From positions 620,001 through 684,000 of the forward strand of contig MBPM02000015.1 in assembly GCA_001695595.3 (NCBI GenBank): a stretch of DNA of 64,000 nucleotides. Direction: 5' to 3'. This DNA comes from Plasmopara viticola (taxonomy: Eukaryota > Oomycota > Peronosporomycetes > Peronosporales > Peronosporaceae). The notes beneath the pieces were generated by a model. It was not told the origin of the DNA. It ran no database searches and saw only the letters and a program-made list of their open reading frames with translations. The position numbers and the translations under genes were made by a program. This document shows, piece by piece, positions 12,301 through 25,502 of the stretch (its first letter is position 1; every line of letters begins with the position of its first letter).

Positions 12301-14434
12301 ATATGCGAGTACTTGTAACCATCCGTGCTGTAAGTAAAGTAGATCATTTGATCACGAAGCCGGCGGCAGGCAACATTTTTCTGCTTCACCATAAACAGAA
12401 GCAGCAAGAACGCTTAGAACACCGACTTTCTAATACCAGGACTACCAATCACAGGAAATCTACGGAGCAATCGATTGGACCTTAATCGTTGTTTCATGAT
12501 GTCATGGAGGTCCTGATTTACCTGCTGATTGTACAAATCGTTGTCGAAAGCTGTATCAAAGATTATGCAAAAATGTACCTATCTTAGCACCGTTACATTG
12601 ATTTGACTGACGAGGATCAACGGCGTCCTTTCTCCTATTTTTTTTTCACCTGAAACCACTTGATACTTCTGTGGCACTTCTACGATAAGCGCCTGCCTCT
12701 TTGATCCGCCAAGCGTACCAATCAACGAATCATATTGCAAAGGCTCCTTCATAGCGTCATACGCTGTTGCGTTGGCGTTATTTTTCAATTCAGCCGGCGC
12801 TAAAAGGGAGGCTGTAAGTGGTCAAAGTCCGCATGGACCTAGCTGAAAGTCATCCACTTTGTTGACGTTACACTTACACTTGCACGAACTGAAGCTGCCA
12901 CAGTACCCGCAAACGCGCGGCCACTGGCTTTATCCACCAACTGGGGCCATACTTTCCGCTTCACATGACGCTTGCGACTAACACTCACTTTGTTCATGTC
13001 TAAAACCGGCTTGACAAACCAGTGCTAAGGTTAAAACGCTTAGTCTTACAATAGCTATATCGGTATTGACAGTACTGCAAAACGAGTCCGAATGCGGCCC
13101 TAATGGGTTTTGACTTGGGATAAGTAAAAAACATCTGCAATACTAATCCATCGCCTAGTCTTTTTCTGGATTTCCATTCGTACTACCTACAGCAATCATT
13201 TTTATGTTTGTTTTCATAACGAGTGCAGTTATTTAATTCATTGTCCTACGAGTGCGCTCGGTCTTGTTTGGTTTCAATTGTTCCACGGGTAGTTTATCCG
13301 ATTCACTTTCACATGCCTACAAACGAGGAAGTAACTCCGCATTTCAGATCTTGAGGTTTCTACCCCTTGTCTGTATGCTTCATTTTTCTAGCAGATTCAT
13401 TTTGTCAATCACCCGTCTCGCGAAACACATGGCGGAGAAAATGACGTCATCTATTTGCCCGCAATTTTTGCCTTTGAGCTTGATAACTTTGAAAGGCACC
13501 GATTCGAGATTGTTGCGAACTCTTGATCGTTAAATTTTTGCTGAAATACTGTACTTAATACTCATCAGGGACTTGCTCGCCAAATACAACAATCGTCAGA
13601 CGACGAACGATTTCACCAGCTTCATCTTTGGGGAATTGGCATATAATTTTAGATTTATCCAAAAAAAATCGGTAAATTTTTTCCAGTTACAAAGATAAAA
13701 AAAATTCGCAATTTGTCATTGATAAGGAATCTAATCGAAAATCAATCATAGCGATTGGATTAGGCATGTCGTCACAGCAAACGATTTGCTCTGAGGCAAG
13801 TTCGCTCACGCCAAATTATCCAATCTAAATCGTCCAAAGTCAATTACCCAAGAGGCTTTTTTTCTAGCCCTTCTTGTCCCCGAAACACTAACTTAAAGTT
13901 AAATTTATTATCCAAAATTATTAGGTCTTGAGTTTGAATTTTTTCTACCTTGGTGAAGTGAAATGAAAATCTCTCAGCGAACAGCAACGTCTCAGTTGAT
14001 TCCCATCTTAGGTCAATGTATTTGTGATTTCGAAAACTCTTTAGGGCATGTGTCGTATCAATAGTTGATGCGGGTGAAAAGTCATAATTTTCTAGCTAAA
14101 GCCAGTTGAAATTAATCTAGTGTCCTAAATGCAAACCTTATTAGCACTAAAATTTGCAAAAAAGTGAAGCACCTCGTGAGCTCTTTTATCCCGGCGACAA
14201 CTAGCATGATTCGTCATTTGCAAAGATATGGCTCAGGAATAGCTATAGATTACACGACTTGTGGCCGCAATAACAATCGGTCGTATGTTCATACATTGCC
14301 CTCGAGCCACATGAGTGGCTAGATTAGTTGCCAGCATTTTTGATCAACTTGAGCTTCAGGCTCTGCGCTTAGGTAGATTTGCGGTCCGATTACAATTTAA
14401 GTGCTTTAAATCATTGGCAGCGAATAGTGCAGTA

Positions 14435-14570
14435 TGGCGCGAATGCATTTTTATCGGCAAGAATATTAAATTTTGCATTCATACCAGCAGATGATGCGAT
14501 ATCTTCTGGCGCCAATGCATTTCCATCAGCGAAATATCACATTTCGCGCGTTCATACCAGCAAATCGCCT
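14435..14570 (+). repeat. Two-unit imperfect tandem repeat, period 72 bp
   Basis: TGGCGCGAATGCATTT at 14435 recurs as TGGCGCCAATGCATTT at 14507, and TTCATACCAGCA recurs at 14478 and 14551. In the + frame both units read GANAF, then SA, then P-A/T-S. No function is assigned. Confidence 0.6.
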
Positions 14571-15420
14571 TGGTATCCATAAAAGGATGAGTACATTTCC
14601 ACTAAGCGCATTGCTTTTCTTGGTTGAAAAATAAAAGAATCATATTGAACGATTCGTACATCTGATCGCATACGGATTAACATTATGAGCGAGCACGCTC
14701 GACATAGACAAAATTATCTTGGGGAGTATATTCACGAAATCAAAATTCGACGGGTTTATTGGCATTGACAATGAAATGCCTACCTGACTTGGTCAATCAA
14801 TTGACTTGATCCTCAAATAATTGGTCGTGGTCAGAATGTGCCATACTTGCAGCGAGCATACCAAAATTGGCGATTTGAAGGTATAGTTGGTTGTTATTCT
14901 TTTGCGTTTTCTTGTTTGTCTCCTCACTTAAGTGAGAAGAAATTTATCCGCAGTAGGGTTGAAGATTAATACGGAACTTAGGACACTCGGCGTTAGAGTC
15001 TCCATCATCGCTAATTTGTGTAAAAAACTTCCTTAGTATGTATCTATGATACCCTTTCATTCCGCAAGCGTAAAATCGACGCTGCTTGCAAAATGCTTAT
15101 GCCAAAATGACTCCGTCGCCTATTTGAGCGATCGATTTTTAAAACAAAATCAGTGACGTTTTTGTAGATAGCAAAATTGCAATCGATGAAGTATTAAACA
15201 CGGCCATATGGTTAGCAACCATGTAAAAAAAAATAATGTTTTAGGCTTCATATCATATGCATTTATCCAGCCTCAGTGAGGTTGTTGTTGCAATCGATAT
15301 AACAAGGTTTTTGTATTGCCAATCTTTACTTCTTGACAGTCATGCTTCAACTATGTGCAAATTTCACATATGCAAATATACTATCATGACTATATAGCCT
15401 AACGAAGTGACGAACCTTTT

Positions 15421-15650
15421 ATTTGCCAACAACGACCTGCAATACACGCGCATCCTTCGCATCATGGAGATTTTCTGTACCCTTACCATGTAGTGAGTAG
15501 CTTTCATCAACAATAAGAAATGTTCGTGTTGGCGCTCGCGGTGCTCACAGTTGTATCTATACCTTCGACTTCTATAGGTAACGCCTTGAAAAGTGATTTA
15601 ATGATGGCCTGACTACGGCTGGAGCAACGAACTGAAGCACTATGAGGTTA
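15421..15650 (+). pseudogene. Possible decayed NF-YC-like fragment
   Basis: The frame around 15427-15470 reads NNDLQYTRILRIME, close to [14 protein letters not shown] in the intact NF-YC of this window; about 32 of 43 bases match by eye. Further on, GCCTGACTACGGCTGGAG can be laid against the [10 protein letters not shown] region, with stops. The match is short and could be chance. Confidence 0.25.
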
Positions 15651-17131
15651 AGAAGGTGGCTATATATTTGTAGTAAAAGTCAACTACTGGATTAATGATG
15701 CTCTTTGCAACCGTAGAGCGAATAATTCCAGCAGCAAAGTGCAGTTTTGTAAAACTCGCAGAAATGCTTTACGTGGGGATAACAATTTAAATCTAATACA
15801 TTTAACGTACTTCTGTGAAGGCATATTAAATATATACTCTAATAGTGTAAAAGAAAGTAGAAAATCTTTTCAGGCGTATTTTTTATTCCGATAACCATCC
15901 TTATGAGCATTGGAAGTAAAAAGATATACATCACTTTTTCACTTCAGCGATCGTCGTGAAACTGGTAAAGCAGCAGTGCTTGGAGCACAAAATCATTACC
16001 ATCAGAATATACGAGGGACTTAGCTGGCCAAGCAGAAATAAAACAATAAAAAAGAGCGCGCAAGCGAGACAAGAGAGCTTGAGTGTAGATTAAATCGTGA
16101 TTTGAAAATCTTTTTAATATTAATCTTCATGTTCAGCTGGTGTGAAAAATTGCGGTTCTTTTATTAAAACAATGACCAGATCTAGTATATCGTTTATACA
16201 TCCAAGACTGTATATATTTCTTACATAAACAAAGTAATACCAAAACTTGTCTTGATTTGCCCACCTTTCTTATTAGTATTCGTTTAGCGATCTGCGACTC
16301 GTATGATATTGTCAGCCAAGATTAAGGAAATCTGAAGCAATTTCCTTTGATGTATGCGAAGCGGTTCATATTCTCCTAAACGGAGCCCTGGCGTGCAGTG
16401 CCCAGCGCTGGGCGTAAGTGGTCATTAATATCAGCACCAATACGGCACAAAATATTCTTTCGAGTTCAACTGTCTCTTCGAAACTCAACTGTAGAAGCAT
16501 TGCTCCAACGGCAGGCTCTATGGCAGACCTGCCAGTCATTGACGATAGCACTCTGATATATACATTTTGAAGTGGGAATACGGGTACGGCAAACGGCAAG
16601 ATAAGCCCAAAAAATTTTTAAATCATCAAAGGATCTTCTTGATCTGGGCGAGGTTTTCATTGCAAAGCTAGAGGTTTGTTAGTCGTCAGAATAGTTTTTA
16701 AGACCTAAAAAGGAAATCAGCTTCTTATGAAAATTGGATAGAGCCGATCTCAAAAGCTAAGTAAGTAAGAATCAGATCTTTTGCCCCGAAGTATTTTACA
16801 TTTTCCTTTGACCGAAATGCGGTACCACACGACTCGCTTTCGGCATTACCACATGATAAATGTGTACTTTATAAAAGTGACTAGATTTGAAAAGTCGATT
16901 TCTATATTCCATATTACAAATGAACCTTGTGACATCTTAAATGCAATCTTCTGAAGAAAGAACAAGGCGGGAACGCCTCGGAGAAGTAAGTCCACAAAAC
17001 TACGCCGTCATAGAGCCAATCGTTACGTGATGCATCGCACACGCTTACAATAATGAATAAGCGTCCATAATGTACATGCAAACACAGAATCTGATGATGT
17101 GTTACAAAACAACATGGCAGAATATTTAATT

Positions 17132-17311
17132 TTCAGTAGGCTCAACTTAGCTAACGGTCATTGGCAGCTCCACATGCGGAGAGCCAAAGTATCATCGTCC
17201 GCGGTCAGTACTCGAAGCGGTATGTTCTGAGTGTGGTTGTTCATGCAGCATACTTTTGACGTGAATGGTCAGCCAGAAATACAGAATGCTTTGGCTGAGG
17301 CGTAATTGCAC
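17132..17311 (+). mobile_element. Second Ty3/Gypsy-type reverse transcriptase relic
   Basis: The + frame reads FSRLNLANGHWQLHM, then SAVSTRSGMF and a TGA. This matches the FSRLDLA-GYWQI-M and TAFSTRHG blocks of Gypsy RTs. It is a different RT segment and subtype from the relic at 12.0 kb, so the two are probably separate elements. The in-frame stop and absence of the catalytic D-D block show it is dead. Confidence 0.65.
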
Positions 17312-19779
17312 TGCCAAGACTATAGATTAGCTCATGTCTCATTAAAATCTCCGTCTCTACCGAATCTTACTGGGGGTGCGTATGCACGTGCATAGCTCTG
17401 CTTAAGGCTCTGAAAAGCAATAAGGTTAATCGATCGATATGAAAATTGCTGACGCGGATAAGCGCGAGGGTGTTAAAGCTCTTAATGGTAGCCGAGCAGC
17501 TTGCTTGGGTCCTCGACGGGCGAGTTACTATTGAGTTATTGCCTATGGTGCAAGTGCGGTCTACCATGTGGGTGCAGCTTCGGGCTCGGGTGTAGAACGT
17601 AAAGGCTGTCTTCTAAGTGAGTGCACTCACCTCTGGGTGTAGACGCAACTTCTTTGGTGGTTGACTCGGCCATAGTTTATAGAGTCGATATACTAGCAGC
17701 CTTACATTTCATCACTATGAGCTAAGTGACTATTGGCATAGAAATGTAAGAAGAATTAATCTTTTTTATCTATTGGACGTGACACAAACTCCTATGGGGC
17801 TGAATGGTCGTCAAACAAATTCGATTTTTTTTCAAAAAGATGACATCAAAAGTTTTAAAATGGTGAATTTTGGTAGTATGTAGGCTAATTTAGAGAGCCA
17901 TAATACATTTTCTTCTTAAATTGTGATTGCAATGCTTTCTAGGAGAATGATTGGCACTGACACTTCGCTAAAGAAATTACACTTTAAAATGCAATCCGTC
18001 TTACTAAAAATCGCATAAAATACCGCATGTCTCGGTGGTATGTAAAACCGTCGTAACAAACATTCAACTACTTTTTCAGAGACTTTTGTAGACTTGCGCG
18101 TGGATCTTGGAGCTATTGAAGGCAAAGTGAGAGCGTTCCGAAAGGTCATTGCTGGCCTCATGAGGAACATCAGCACGCTGCTTTTTTTTTCACTTGGCGA
18201 AGGAGAACGGCGCGTGGTTTAAAAGCAATCCCACTCTAGAGCCTTTTTTTAAACAAGAAATAAAGAAAAGAGAGAGAAAAATGGTGGAGATGATTCGTTC
18301 CTGACAGCCAAACATGTCAGCGTTCTTTGAGATGGCATAAGACAAAATTTACGTCTTGGTGAAATTTTGGAAAGGTGTGCTTGATGTTGCGATCGGGGGG
18401 TCCATCAAAATCGTTTGAAGTTTAGAAACAAGAGCAATAGTGTCTTCTTCCGAACCAACAAGAAATAGCCGCGGGTAGATAAACTACCCTATATTCCTCA
18501 TCATCTAAATGGACTGCTGTTGGCCCAAGGTTTGATGACGATCGAGCAAAGTACGTCAAAGTGATTTGTCCAATTAATTGCAAGTGCTGTCGAAAGTACT
18601 AAAATCGGTTCATATAGTGCTTTAGATAAATTTTGACCCATGTTGAAGACAATGCAGCGAAGCGCCTTCAGGTAATCGCTTCACTCTTGAAATGTGTTGC
18701 TAGCTTCTGCCTGACGTCACACTTATATTAAAGTGTAAGCCGTGTTAATGTGCATGGCCACTTGAAGTTCATTTTAGTTCGAGGCCACATGCAGGAAAGG
18801 CAAAAAAAAAAGAAGCAAAGAATGAATCAAGCCCTAACTTGGTCGCAAGGTGAATGCAGAATTCCGCCACAGTGTTAATGATTGTGCCGTAAAGCAAATC
18901 TTTTGGACAAGAAAACAGATTAAATGCGCTACGGGAATGGTTGGCTGCATGTATCACAGAAGAAGGAGGTGATTAGAAAGTTGCCCGTCCGCAACCTCCG
19001 AACATTGTTTACTCTCCGTACCCCTAGAGACCTTGATGAAGTAATAGTACAAATCGCTGGTGAAATTGTGACAAATAAAATAGTGGCCAATCAAATGTCT
19101 TTATTTTGTGAAGTCCTGTCAGCCGCTCGAAACCCCTAACACGCGCGTTCTACGCTTGAAAATGGACATAAGTAAACGGTATTCCACCGTTTGACCAAGG
19201 AAAAGGTATAATTAATAAGAAAAACCTCGACCTGGCTTTTCCATAAAAGTTGCGCGCGAGTTGCTCGAGTTGCAGCCGCTATTGCGGTCGTTTGAAGGGG
19301 GACACAGATCAATCAATACCTACGGGATCAGCGTTACTACAGCAAGCCAACCATCGTCGGTGCAGCCAGCTCTCTCTTCCTGAGAGTCTTGCCACGCGTT
19401 GAGCCCCGACCGTCGACTGCTAACTCGCTTGTTACCAAACGCGCGAGAGAAAAGTTTCACCCAGACACAGAGAAACGCCGTGGGGTGACAAAAGGAACCA
19501 AAGTAGACACTCCAGTCTTTGCCAATCTGCTTCCACAAAGGTGAGCGGTGATCTGGCAACTAAATTCATCGCGACACGTCATCCTAAAAGTGTACTAATA
19601 CCAATCAATCGTGCCTCAGTTTTGTACCTGATTTCCAACAATAAGAGAGGTACCGACTCCTCTTACGTCACTTGAAGGGAATGTGATGAGACGCACACAA
19701 TAATATTTACCCCGCATGTGTTTCTTATTGTAGACCAGTTTTGGAGTCTATTTCCGGACACTCTGCCCATTTTTACCTC
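17312..19779. other. Intergenic region upstream of the LARP gene
   Basis: No gene supported. The sequence becomes GC-richer from about 19250 toward the LARP start, as expected for a promoter-proximal region. Open frames at 18769-19139 and 19320-19559 carry no family signature. Confidence 0.55.
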
Positions 19780-21621
19780 ATGTCGAGTCCGGGTAACGGC
19801 ACCCCACCACCGCTGCCATCTTTTGCAGCCACCGATTTCTTATCTTCAGCTCGCTCGCCATACAGTCGCAACAGCAGCCGCGCGCCTGGCCTTCGCACTA
19901 GCGACCGCACGGACGAAATGGACGTGATGGCGCAACTGGCGTCTCAATATTACGTTCCGAGCCGCAACCGCTCGTTGTCGGCCCCGATCCAGGCGTCGGC
20001 CTTGGGCCCAGCGTGGCATTCGTTTACTGAGGACTCGTCGGGGACAGCTTCGGGTGCCCCGCCGCCTCATTATCCGACGCAACCTCTCCAACCGCATCAG
20101 CCGCCGCTCCCTGAGGGTCCACCGCCGCCTATGCTGAATATCATTGTGCCCCCTTTGCCGAGCGACGACGTCGCTGTGGGTGCAATTGGTCAAGCCGTAC
20201 AGTCGCTCCAGGTCTCGAACGAAGAGACGAGCGAAGCCAGTCTTGAAGATGGTGACGTCGCGGGCGCGCCGCTGCCGGCGACCTTTCTTCGTACCATTTG
20301 CGACCAGTTGGAGTACTATTTTTGCGATGAAAACCTTTTGGGGGACTTATTTTTACTCAAAAACATGAACATGGAAGGCTACGTGAAACTCGAGTTGTTG
20401 GCTTCGTTTGGGCGAGTGAAGAAGCTTACGACGGACATGGATCAGATCAAAAAGGCGCTGGAATTGTCGACCAAGTTGCTGCTGAACGAAGACGAGACGA
20501 TGGTGTGTCGGAAAGAGCCGTTGGCACCGAATCAGACGTACCACGGCAAGTTGGCCCGTACGGCCATAGCGTACAATTTACCCGAAGACGCGTCGGTGGC
20601 GACGTTGCGTGAAACCTTTCAGGGATGTGGCGAGATTTCGTATTTGCGTCTCTTGAAGCAGAACACCACCACGGGGCGCAATGCAGTGCTCAAGCCTCCG
20701 ATCGCGGCGGGGGAGACGTATGCGATCATTGAGTTTGTCGACGATGAAATGACCAAGCACGCCGTGTTGACGCTGTCGGACCAGTACAATTGGCGCACGG
20801 GCATGCAGGTGGTGCTTTTTGACGGCACGAATTGCGATAAGCTGAAGCAGAAGATGTTTCCCGTCGAACTGGGTGGGGACCGTCGTCGGGCCAAGTCGGC
20901 GTCGGCAATCACACGTCCTGTCCACGTGGAATCGGTCGGGGAAGGTTTGGACGATCTTCGGGAAGGAAAAGTGAATACGGGAACGGTGTATTCGATCCGT
21001 GGTGCCGGCGGACTCATTACGCCTGCGCGACAAGATTCGGCCTGTATCTCGTTTCGATTGATTCCAGATGAGGATGGGAATGTAGACATTCGACAAGGAG
21101 ACTACGTGTCGTTTACAGTGGGTAAGAACAAGAAGAGTGGGCGGAAGTATGCGAGTAAGGTCAAGCTTGAGTTTCGTCCACCGGCCAATTTGACGAGTGA
21201 CGCGACGACTGCTTCTCATGCAACGGGCGTTTCGAGTGGAAATGGACAAAAGGATTATTTTTCACCTTCACCAAGTCGATGGGAATCGCGGAGCCGCGCC
21301 GCGACAATGGGTGCTCCACCTCAGCCGGCGGGTTTCCGAGGCCGGTCGTCATCGTCTGGTACGCGCCCCAAGTTGAGCCTGTCGTCACCGCGAACGGCTC
21401 AGTCTCCGGTACACAACAGTCTTGGTGGCAACCTCTTGGTACCACCGCCCGGCATTGGGGTGAACGGTAGCACTCAATTATACCGTCAGGCGATTGGACC
21501 GGATGGTACCCGAGGCTTTGGTTTTCGACGTACAGGAGGCGAACCACCGGAGATGGCATCGGAAGTTAAACTCCCAGTCATGGAGCGTCGGAGATCGCGT
21601 TCGTCAGGTGGTGCCTGGTAA
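19780..21621 (+). CDS. LARP6: La-related protein, LARP6 type, with a cold-shock-like domain
   Basis: Single exon, 613 aa from the ATG at 19780; the open frame extends upstream only from a TTG. Residues 1-160 are Pro/Ser-rich and low-complexity. Residues about 165-234 form a La motif (ICDQLEYYFCDENLLGD, then FLLKNM). Residues about 260-340 form an RRM (RTAIAYNLPEDASV). Residues about 395-463 look like a small beta-barrel of cold-shock type (NTGTVYSIRGAGGLITP, then GDYVSFTVG). The tail carries a SUZ-C/LSA motif, IGPDGTRGFGFRR, near residue 575. La motif plus RRM plus a C-terminal SUZ-C is the LARP6 layout; these proteins bind mRNA and regulate translation or localisation. The beta-barrel between RRM and SUZ-C is absent from animal LARP6. 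Domain borders are by eye. Confidence 0.88.
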   Translation: MSSPGNGTPPPLPSFAATDFLSSARSPYSRNSSRAPGLRTSDRTDEMDVMAQLASQYYVPSRNRSLSAPIQASALGPAWHSFTEDSSGTASGAPPPHYPTQPLQPHQPPLPEGPPPPMLNIIVPPLPSDDVAVGAIGQAVQSLQVSNEETSEASLEDGDVAGAPLPATFLRTICDQLEYYFCDENLLGDLFLLKNMNMEGYVKLELLASFGRVKKLTTDMDQIKKALELSTKLLLNEDETMVCRKEPLAPNQTYHGKLARTAIAYNLPEDASVATLRETFQGCGEISYLRLLKQNTTTGRNAVLKPPIAAGETYAIIEFVDDEMTKHAVLTLSDQYNWRTGMQVVLFDGTNCDKLKQKMFPVELGGDRRRAKSASAITRPVHVESVGEGLDDLREGKVNTGTVYSIRGAGGLITPARQDSACISFRLIPDEDGNVDIRQGDYVSFTVGKNKKSGRKYASKVKLEFRPPANLTSDATTASHATGVSSGNGQKDYFSPSPSRWESRSRAATMGAPPQPAGFRGRSSSSGTRPKLSLSSPRTAQSPVHNSLGGNLLVPPPGIGVNGSTQLYRQAIGPDGTRGFGFRRTGGEPPEMASEVKLPVMERRRSRSSGGAW

Positions 21622-24600
21622 CTGAAGGAAAGGAGGGCACGCACGATTGACTAGATAAATACGAAACAAAGGAGACTTTCATGTCGACACACCCCACAGG
21701 TCAACGTGACAGCTACAAAAAAAAGATGAGGAGGACCGGAAACTAACCAAGAAGTAGGCGCTGACAAGGCAGAAAAACGGAAAAGAACTTGGAAATGCGC
21801 AGTTGATACTACTAGTGTAGTTCGTATTCAGCGCAGGCCAGCGAAGAATGCATCACTAAGTCGAAACTGTACTTTTGACTTTTTTTAGTTTTATTCTCTT
21901 AAAAGCTAGTACGCTACATTTTATTAGTTTGAATATAAGCGCAATTACCGCAAAAATGAAGTTGTATTGCTCTTCACATATCGAGGACTTATCAAGAACT
22001 TTAATAAAAGAAGTCTTACAGAGTGTAAAGCTTTAGCCCGACATTCTAGATAAGATAGTGCAATCAGGAGCGCACTTGTTCGTCTAACACCATAGCCGCT
22101 TTTGTATATCTTCAATTTGTTCAACCAGCTTATCCCCCCAATAGGCGCTACCGCCGGGGGCACGGGTTTTACATGCCCATTTTTTGTGGACGCATCCATC
22201 AATGAATAAAGTGATTTAAATACTGCAAAGGGCACCAGAAAAGAAATAGTCCCTCACTGAATTGCAAAGTTTATTCTGTTGCACACGTCGATCCCTTTAT
22301 GACCGGGGATAGTAGACGGTTGCTCACCAAAAGACCTTGTTTCTTTCCGTACGCCTTTTCTGTGCGAGGTGATCTTATCACACCCGGTAGCGCTTCGCTA
22401 TCAATTTCAGATCTACGCAGTTAGCTTGTCTACGGGAACCCTCGAAGGTTCTGTGACCCCTTCCCGCATCCGTAGGACGCGCAGTTCGCGCTGTTCAAAA
22501 GGCCCACTAAATATTATGGGCTAAAGGAGGCGTATGTATTTGCATCTCTTTTTGTTCCTTAGCAGCTGAAACGTATCGGAGCTTTTGAGCTCTACAAGAG
22601 AATTTATGCTATCGGACCCAAGCATAACCAGCCCCGGTGATTGCGTCTACAGCAGAGTCCAAGTTGATGATATTCAAGCTCAAAAAGCTTTAGAACTGGA
22701 TCAAAATCATCTCTTTCGGATCAAGAGAGATAAGAGGACAAAATCATTCATATCACAGACGATCAGGTGCGTGTTTAGAAGGTGGGCTTTAGCCAAAATA
22801 GTTTCACCGTGCAACTACTTCGCCTAAGAGTGCCGTGGCCTGGGAGCACATGTAATCGGACACAATGTCCGACGTCAAAACTCCCACCTGCCCAAAAGTC
22901 AAGCACGAGATGTTAAGGCACGGAGTACCATGAAATAACCATTGCTATAAAAGCAATGTGAACTTCTTCGCCAAAAAACCCAACTTTGGTATGGCGTGGG
23001 AGTCGAAACCATCAAACTCATTAATGACGTTCTGTGCTAAAAATTGGTAGCTTGTATATGATTACTTTTAGCCGAACAACTGCACAGACTTCAATTACAT
23101 AAAATATTGTGGTGCACAACAACATATTTAGGTGCAGTTTCTATAGTGAGTGCATTGATATTGGTAATTCGTTATTTTTGGGTCAAACCTTGGTCCTTAC
23201 ATCTAAAGGTAGTACATAGAAAAAATATGTATCCCAACGACTTTTGGTCGTCAAGTAGGCGACCATTCCGAGGATCACACCGGACATACTTCGACGATTT
23301 CTATATCTGTAGACTTTTGAAGAGAATTTGTCTGCTGTAAAAGCTATCTTACACAAATTTTGAGGCTATGAAAACCCGTAGTTTAACGTCGTCATCAAAT
23401 GAAATAATCGCAGCAAGAAAATTGAAGTCCTCTGCCGTCTTGTAAGCAGCTATGCGATTCAACCAAGCTCTGAGAAAGTGAGAAGCATTTCAGACTGGCG
23501 TGCGCCACAAATGTATAAGATATTGAGGAAATGGTTGGATTCAGCAAAATATCTGCGCATATACAATGCAAGCCGAGCAAATTCTCGAAACCTCTACCCA
23601 ACGTATCAAATGCTAGGAAAGCTAGCACCAAGAGCCCTTGACAGCGCCGAGTAAAGCCTTAAGCGGTAGCTTGCCGGACAAGACAAAGTCTTTGGCGTCC
23701 CCTGAACTATTGCATGGGCCGTGCGTTACTGCATCAGCTTGAGACCATGAAAATTTGAAACCTATTGAGCTCTATGCACCAAACTCGACGGTCAGCTTTT
23801 CCGAGGCAGGGTCCACACTTACGCCCGAATTGATTGACGAACATCTTGCGAAGGCTGTTAGCTTCATTGATCATTGATCTTAGCTATAAGCTCAAACAAA
23901 GCGCACGATCTTGCAGGCAATTCGCTTCTTGCCTTACCGTTATGGCGATGTAAGACTCTACCAGTGTCCCTTTAAGCCCCTCATACTTACCTTGCCAACG
24001 AGGTCGATCGCTACCGCCCTTGAATCGGTACCGAGGGCACCTTAGACCCTATACAAGGGTCAGAGTCCCAGAAGCCAAAATACCTCAGGACGTCTTACGT
24101 AAAATTAAGGCTGCGTCGGTGTCGACTTCAATGTACGCTGACGCATGTTTTCATATCCATTTGAGGACCGATGTCTTGACATACTAGTTTGTTTATTTTG
24201 ATCAAGCTCGCCCTGCCGAATGAAAGATACTCGAGTATTACTTAAACATCCTTAAGCAACGCACTGACTCCTCTCATTCATACTTTTAATAGTAGGCTTA
24301 CATCAAACACTTAGGTAGCTTTGCTGATCCTTCAGATCTTTTGGGCGAGCCGAAGATGAAACCTTTTGGCCCTTTTTAGACAGACACGGATCGTGTACAT
24401 TTGTTTGCGTGACCAAAGCAGCAAGCGCCCTTTGCTCAGCAACGCTTAGAAACATCGAGCTGACGGACCCATAGATCTCTCTTTTTGGGTCCCTGTAGAC
24501 CGTAAGCAGATTAGTTTAAATAAGCGATCCTTTTTGGGGCTGTATTATTCCTGAAGGACGACTATACCATGTTATCGCCTGCGCTATAAAGAGCTGAATG

Positions 24601-25502
24601 CGAGTCGGGTCTACCCACGCAATTTTGACCTGCACAAGGTGTGATACATCGATAATGAAGGCCATCAATCCTCTTCAGTTTTGAGTGTACGCACATGTCT
24701 CTCATTTTACTTTTGTAAACAAGAAAATGTGATCTATCGGAGTTTTCCGTTCCTTCGAAAAAAACGTTACTATCGATTGTGCTTCCATGTCAATTACTTG
24801 TCAAAAGGGATCTACGGGTGAGGATCGCTCTTCGTCCGACCAAAGACGTACGCGAAACGCGCCTGATTGTCGGATCTTCAAGGCTGTCCTCGTGACCTAG
24901 TTTACCTCATTAATTCAAACGAATATAGTTTTGACTCGGAAGGTGGAACTTAACTTTCACCGCTTAAGGCTTCTGTCGTCAAGGGCGCCAAACTTGTATT
25001 TAATATGATCGCTGCACGTGGAGCTCGAATGCTGGATAGACAGCGAAAGCAACTACCTCCTAAGGACCGGAAAACCTACTCAGGTGGTGAATTAGCGCAT
25101 ACTGCGCGCCCTACAGATAAGATACAAAATCAATGATTTTCCAAAGAAGCTTCACAAAGAGTTTCTGGTAGAAAATGCAACATTTTTGGCAACTATGCGT
25201 GATAAGGTCTAAAATTTAGTTCTGTAATCTCTGGTCTTAAGAGGGTAGAGATGATTTATCTTAGAAGACCTTGTTATATTCGATATAACGAATCATCGCA
25301 AGACGTTATTTCTTTTTAAAATTCTCTTATATATACTTGAGGACAAGACGATTACCGGTAATGTCTACAGCGGAGGACTATATATCGACAATTTGTTTTG
25401 TCGAAAATTGCGTCCTGACATTTTGTCCATAAAAACAAGTTTTTAAATACGTGGCCTTTCGGCCAACTCTCGAAGCAATAAATAATTCCGTCCTAAAAGT
25501 TT
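21622..25502. other. Decayed region, probably old retroelement debris
   Basis: About 3.9 kb with no supportable gene. It includes a fragment (22561-22620) that resembles one at 60108-60169. Between 23.6 and 24.9 kb base composition and codon-like stretches suggest a decayed reading frame, but no domain could be named. Confidence 0.5.
22561..22620 (+). repeat. Short dispersed fragment, copy 1
   Basis: Begins AGCAGCTGAAACG and ends TATGCT then TCGGACCC. The copy at 60108 begins with the same 13 bases and ends TATGCT then TCGACCC, same orientation. Both read Q/K-LKRI near the start. Origin unknown. Confidence 0.35.

Larger units (their letters stand above)
12301..17131. other. Long decayed region
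   Basis: About 4.8 kb, AT-rich, with no supportable gene. It holds a two-unit tandem repeat (14435-14570), a possible NF-YC-like relic (15421-15650), and presumably more unrecognisable retroelement debris between the two RT relics. Confidence 0.55.
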
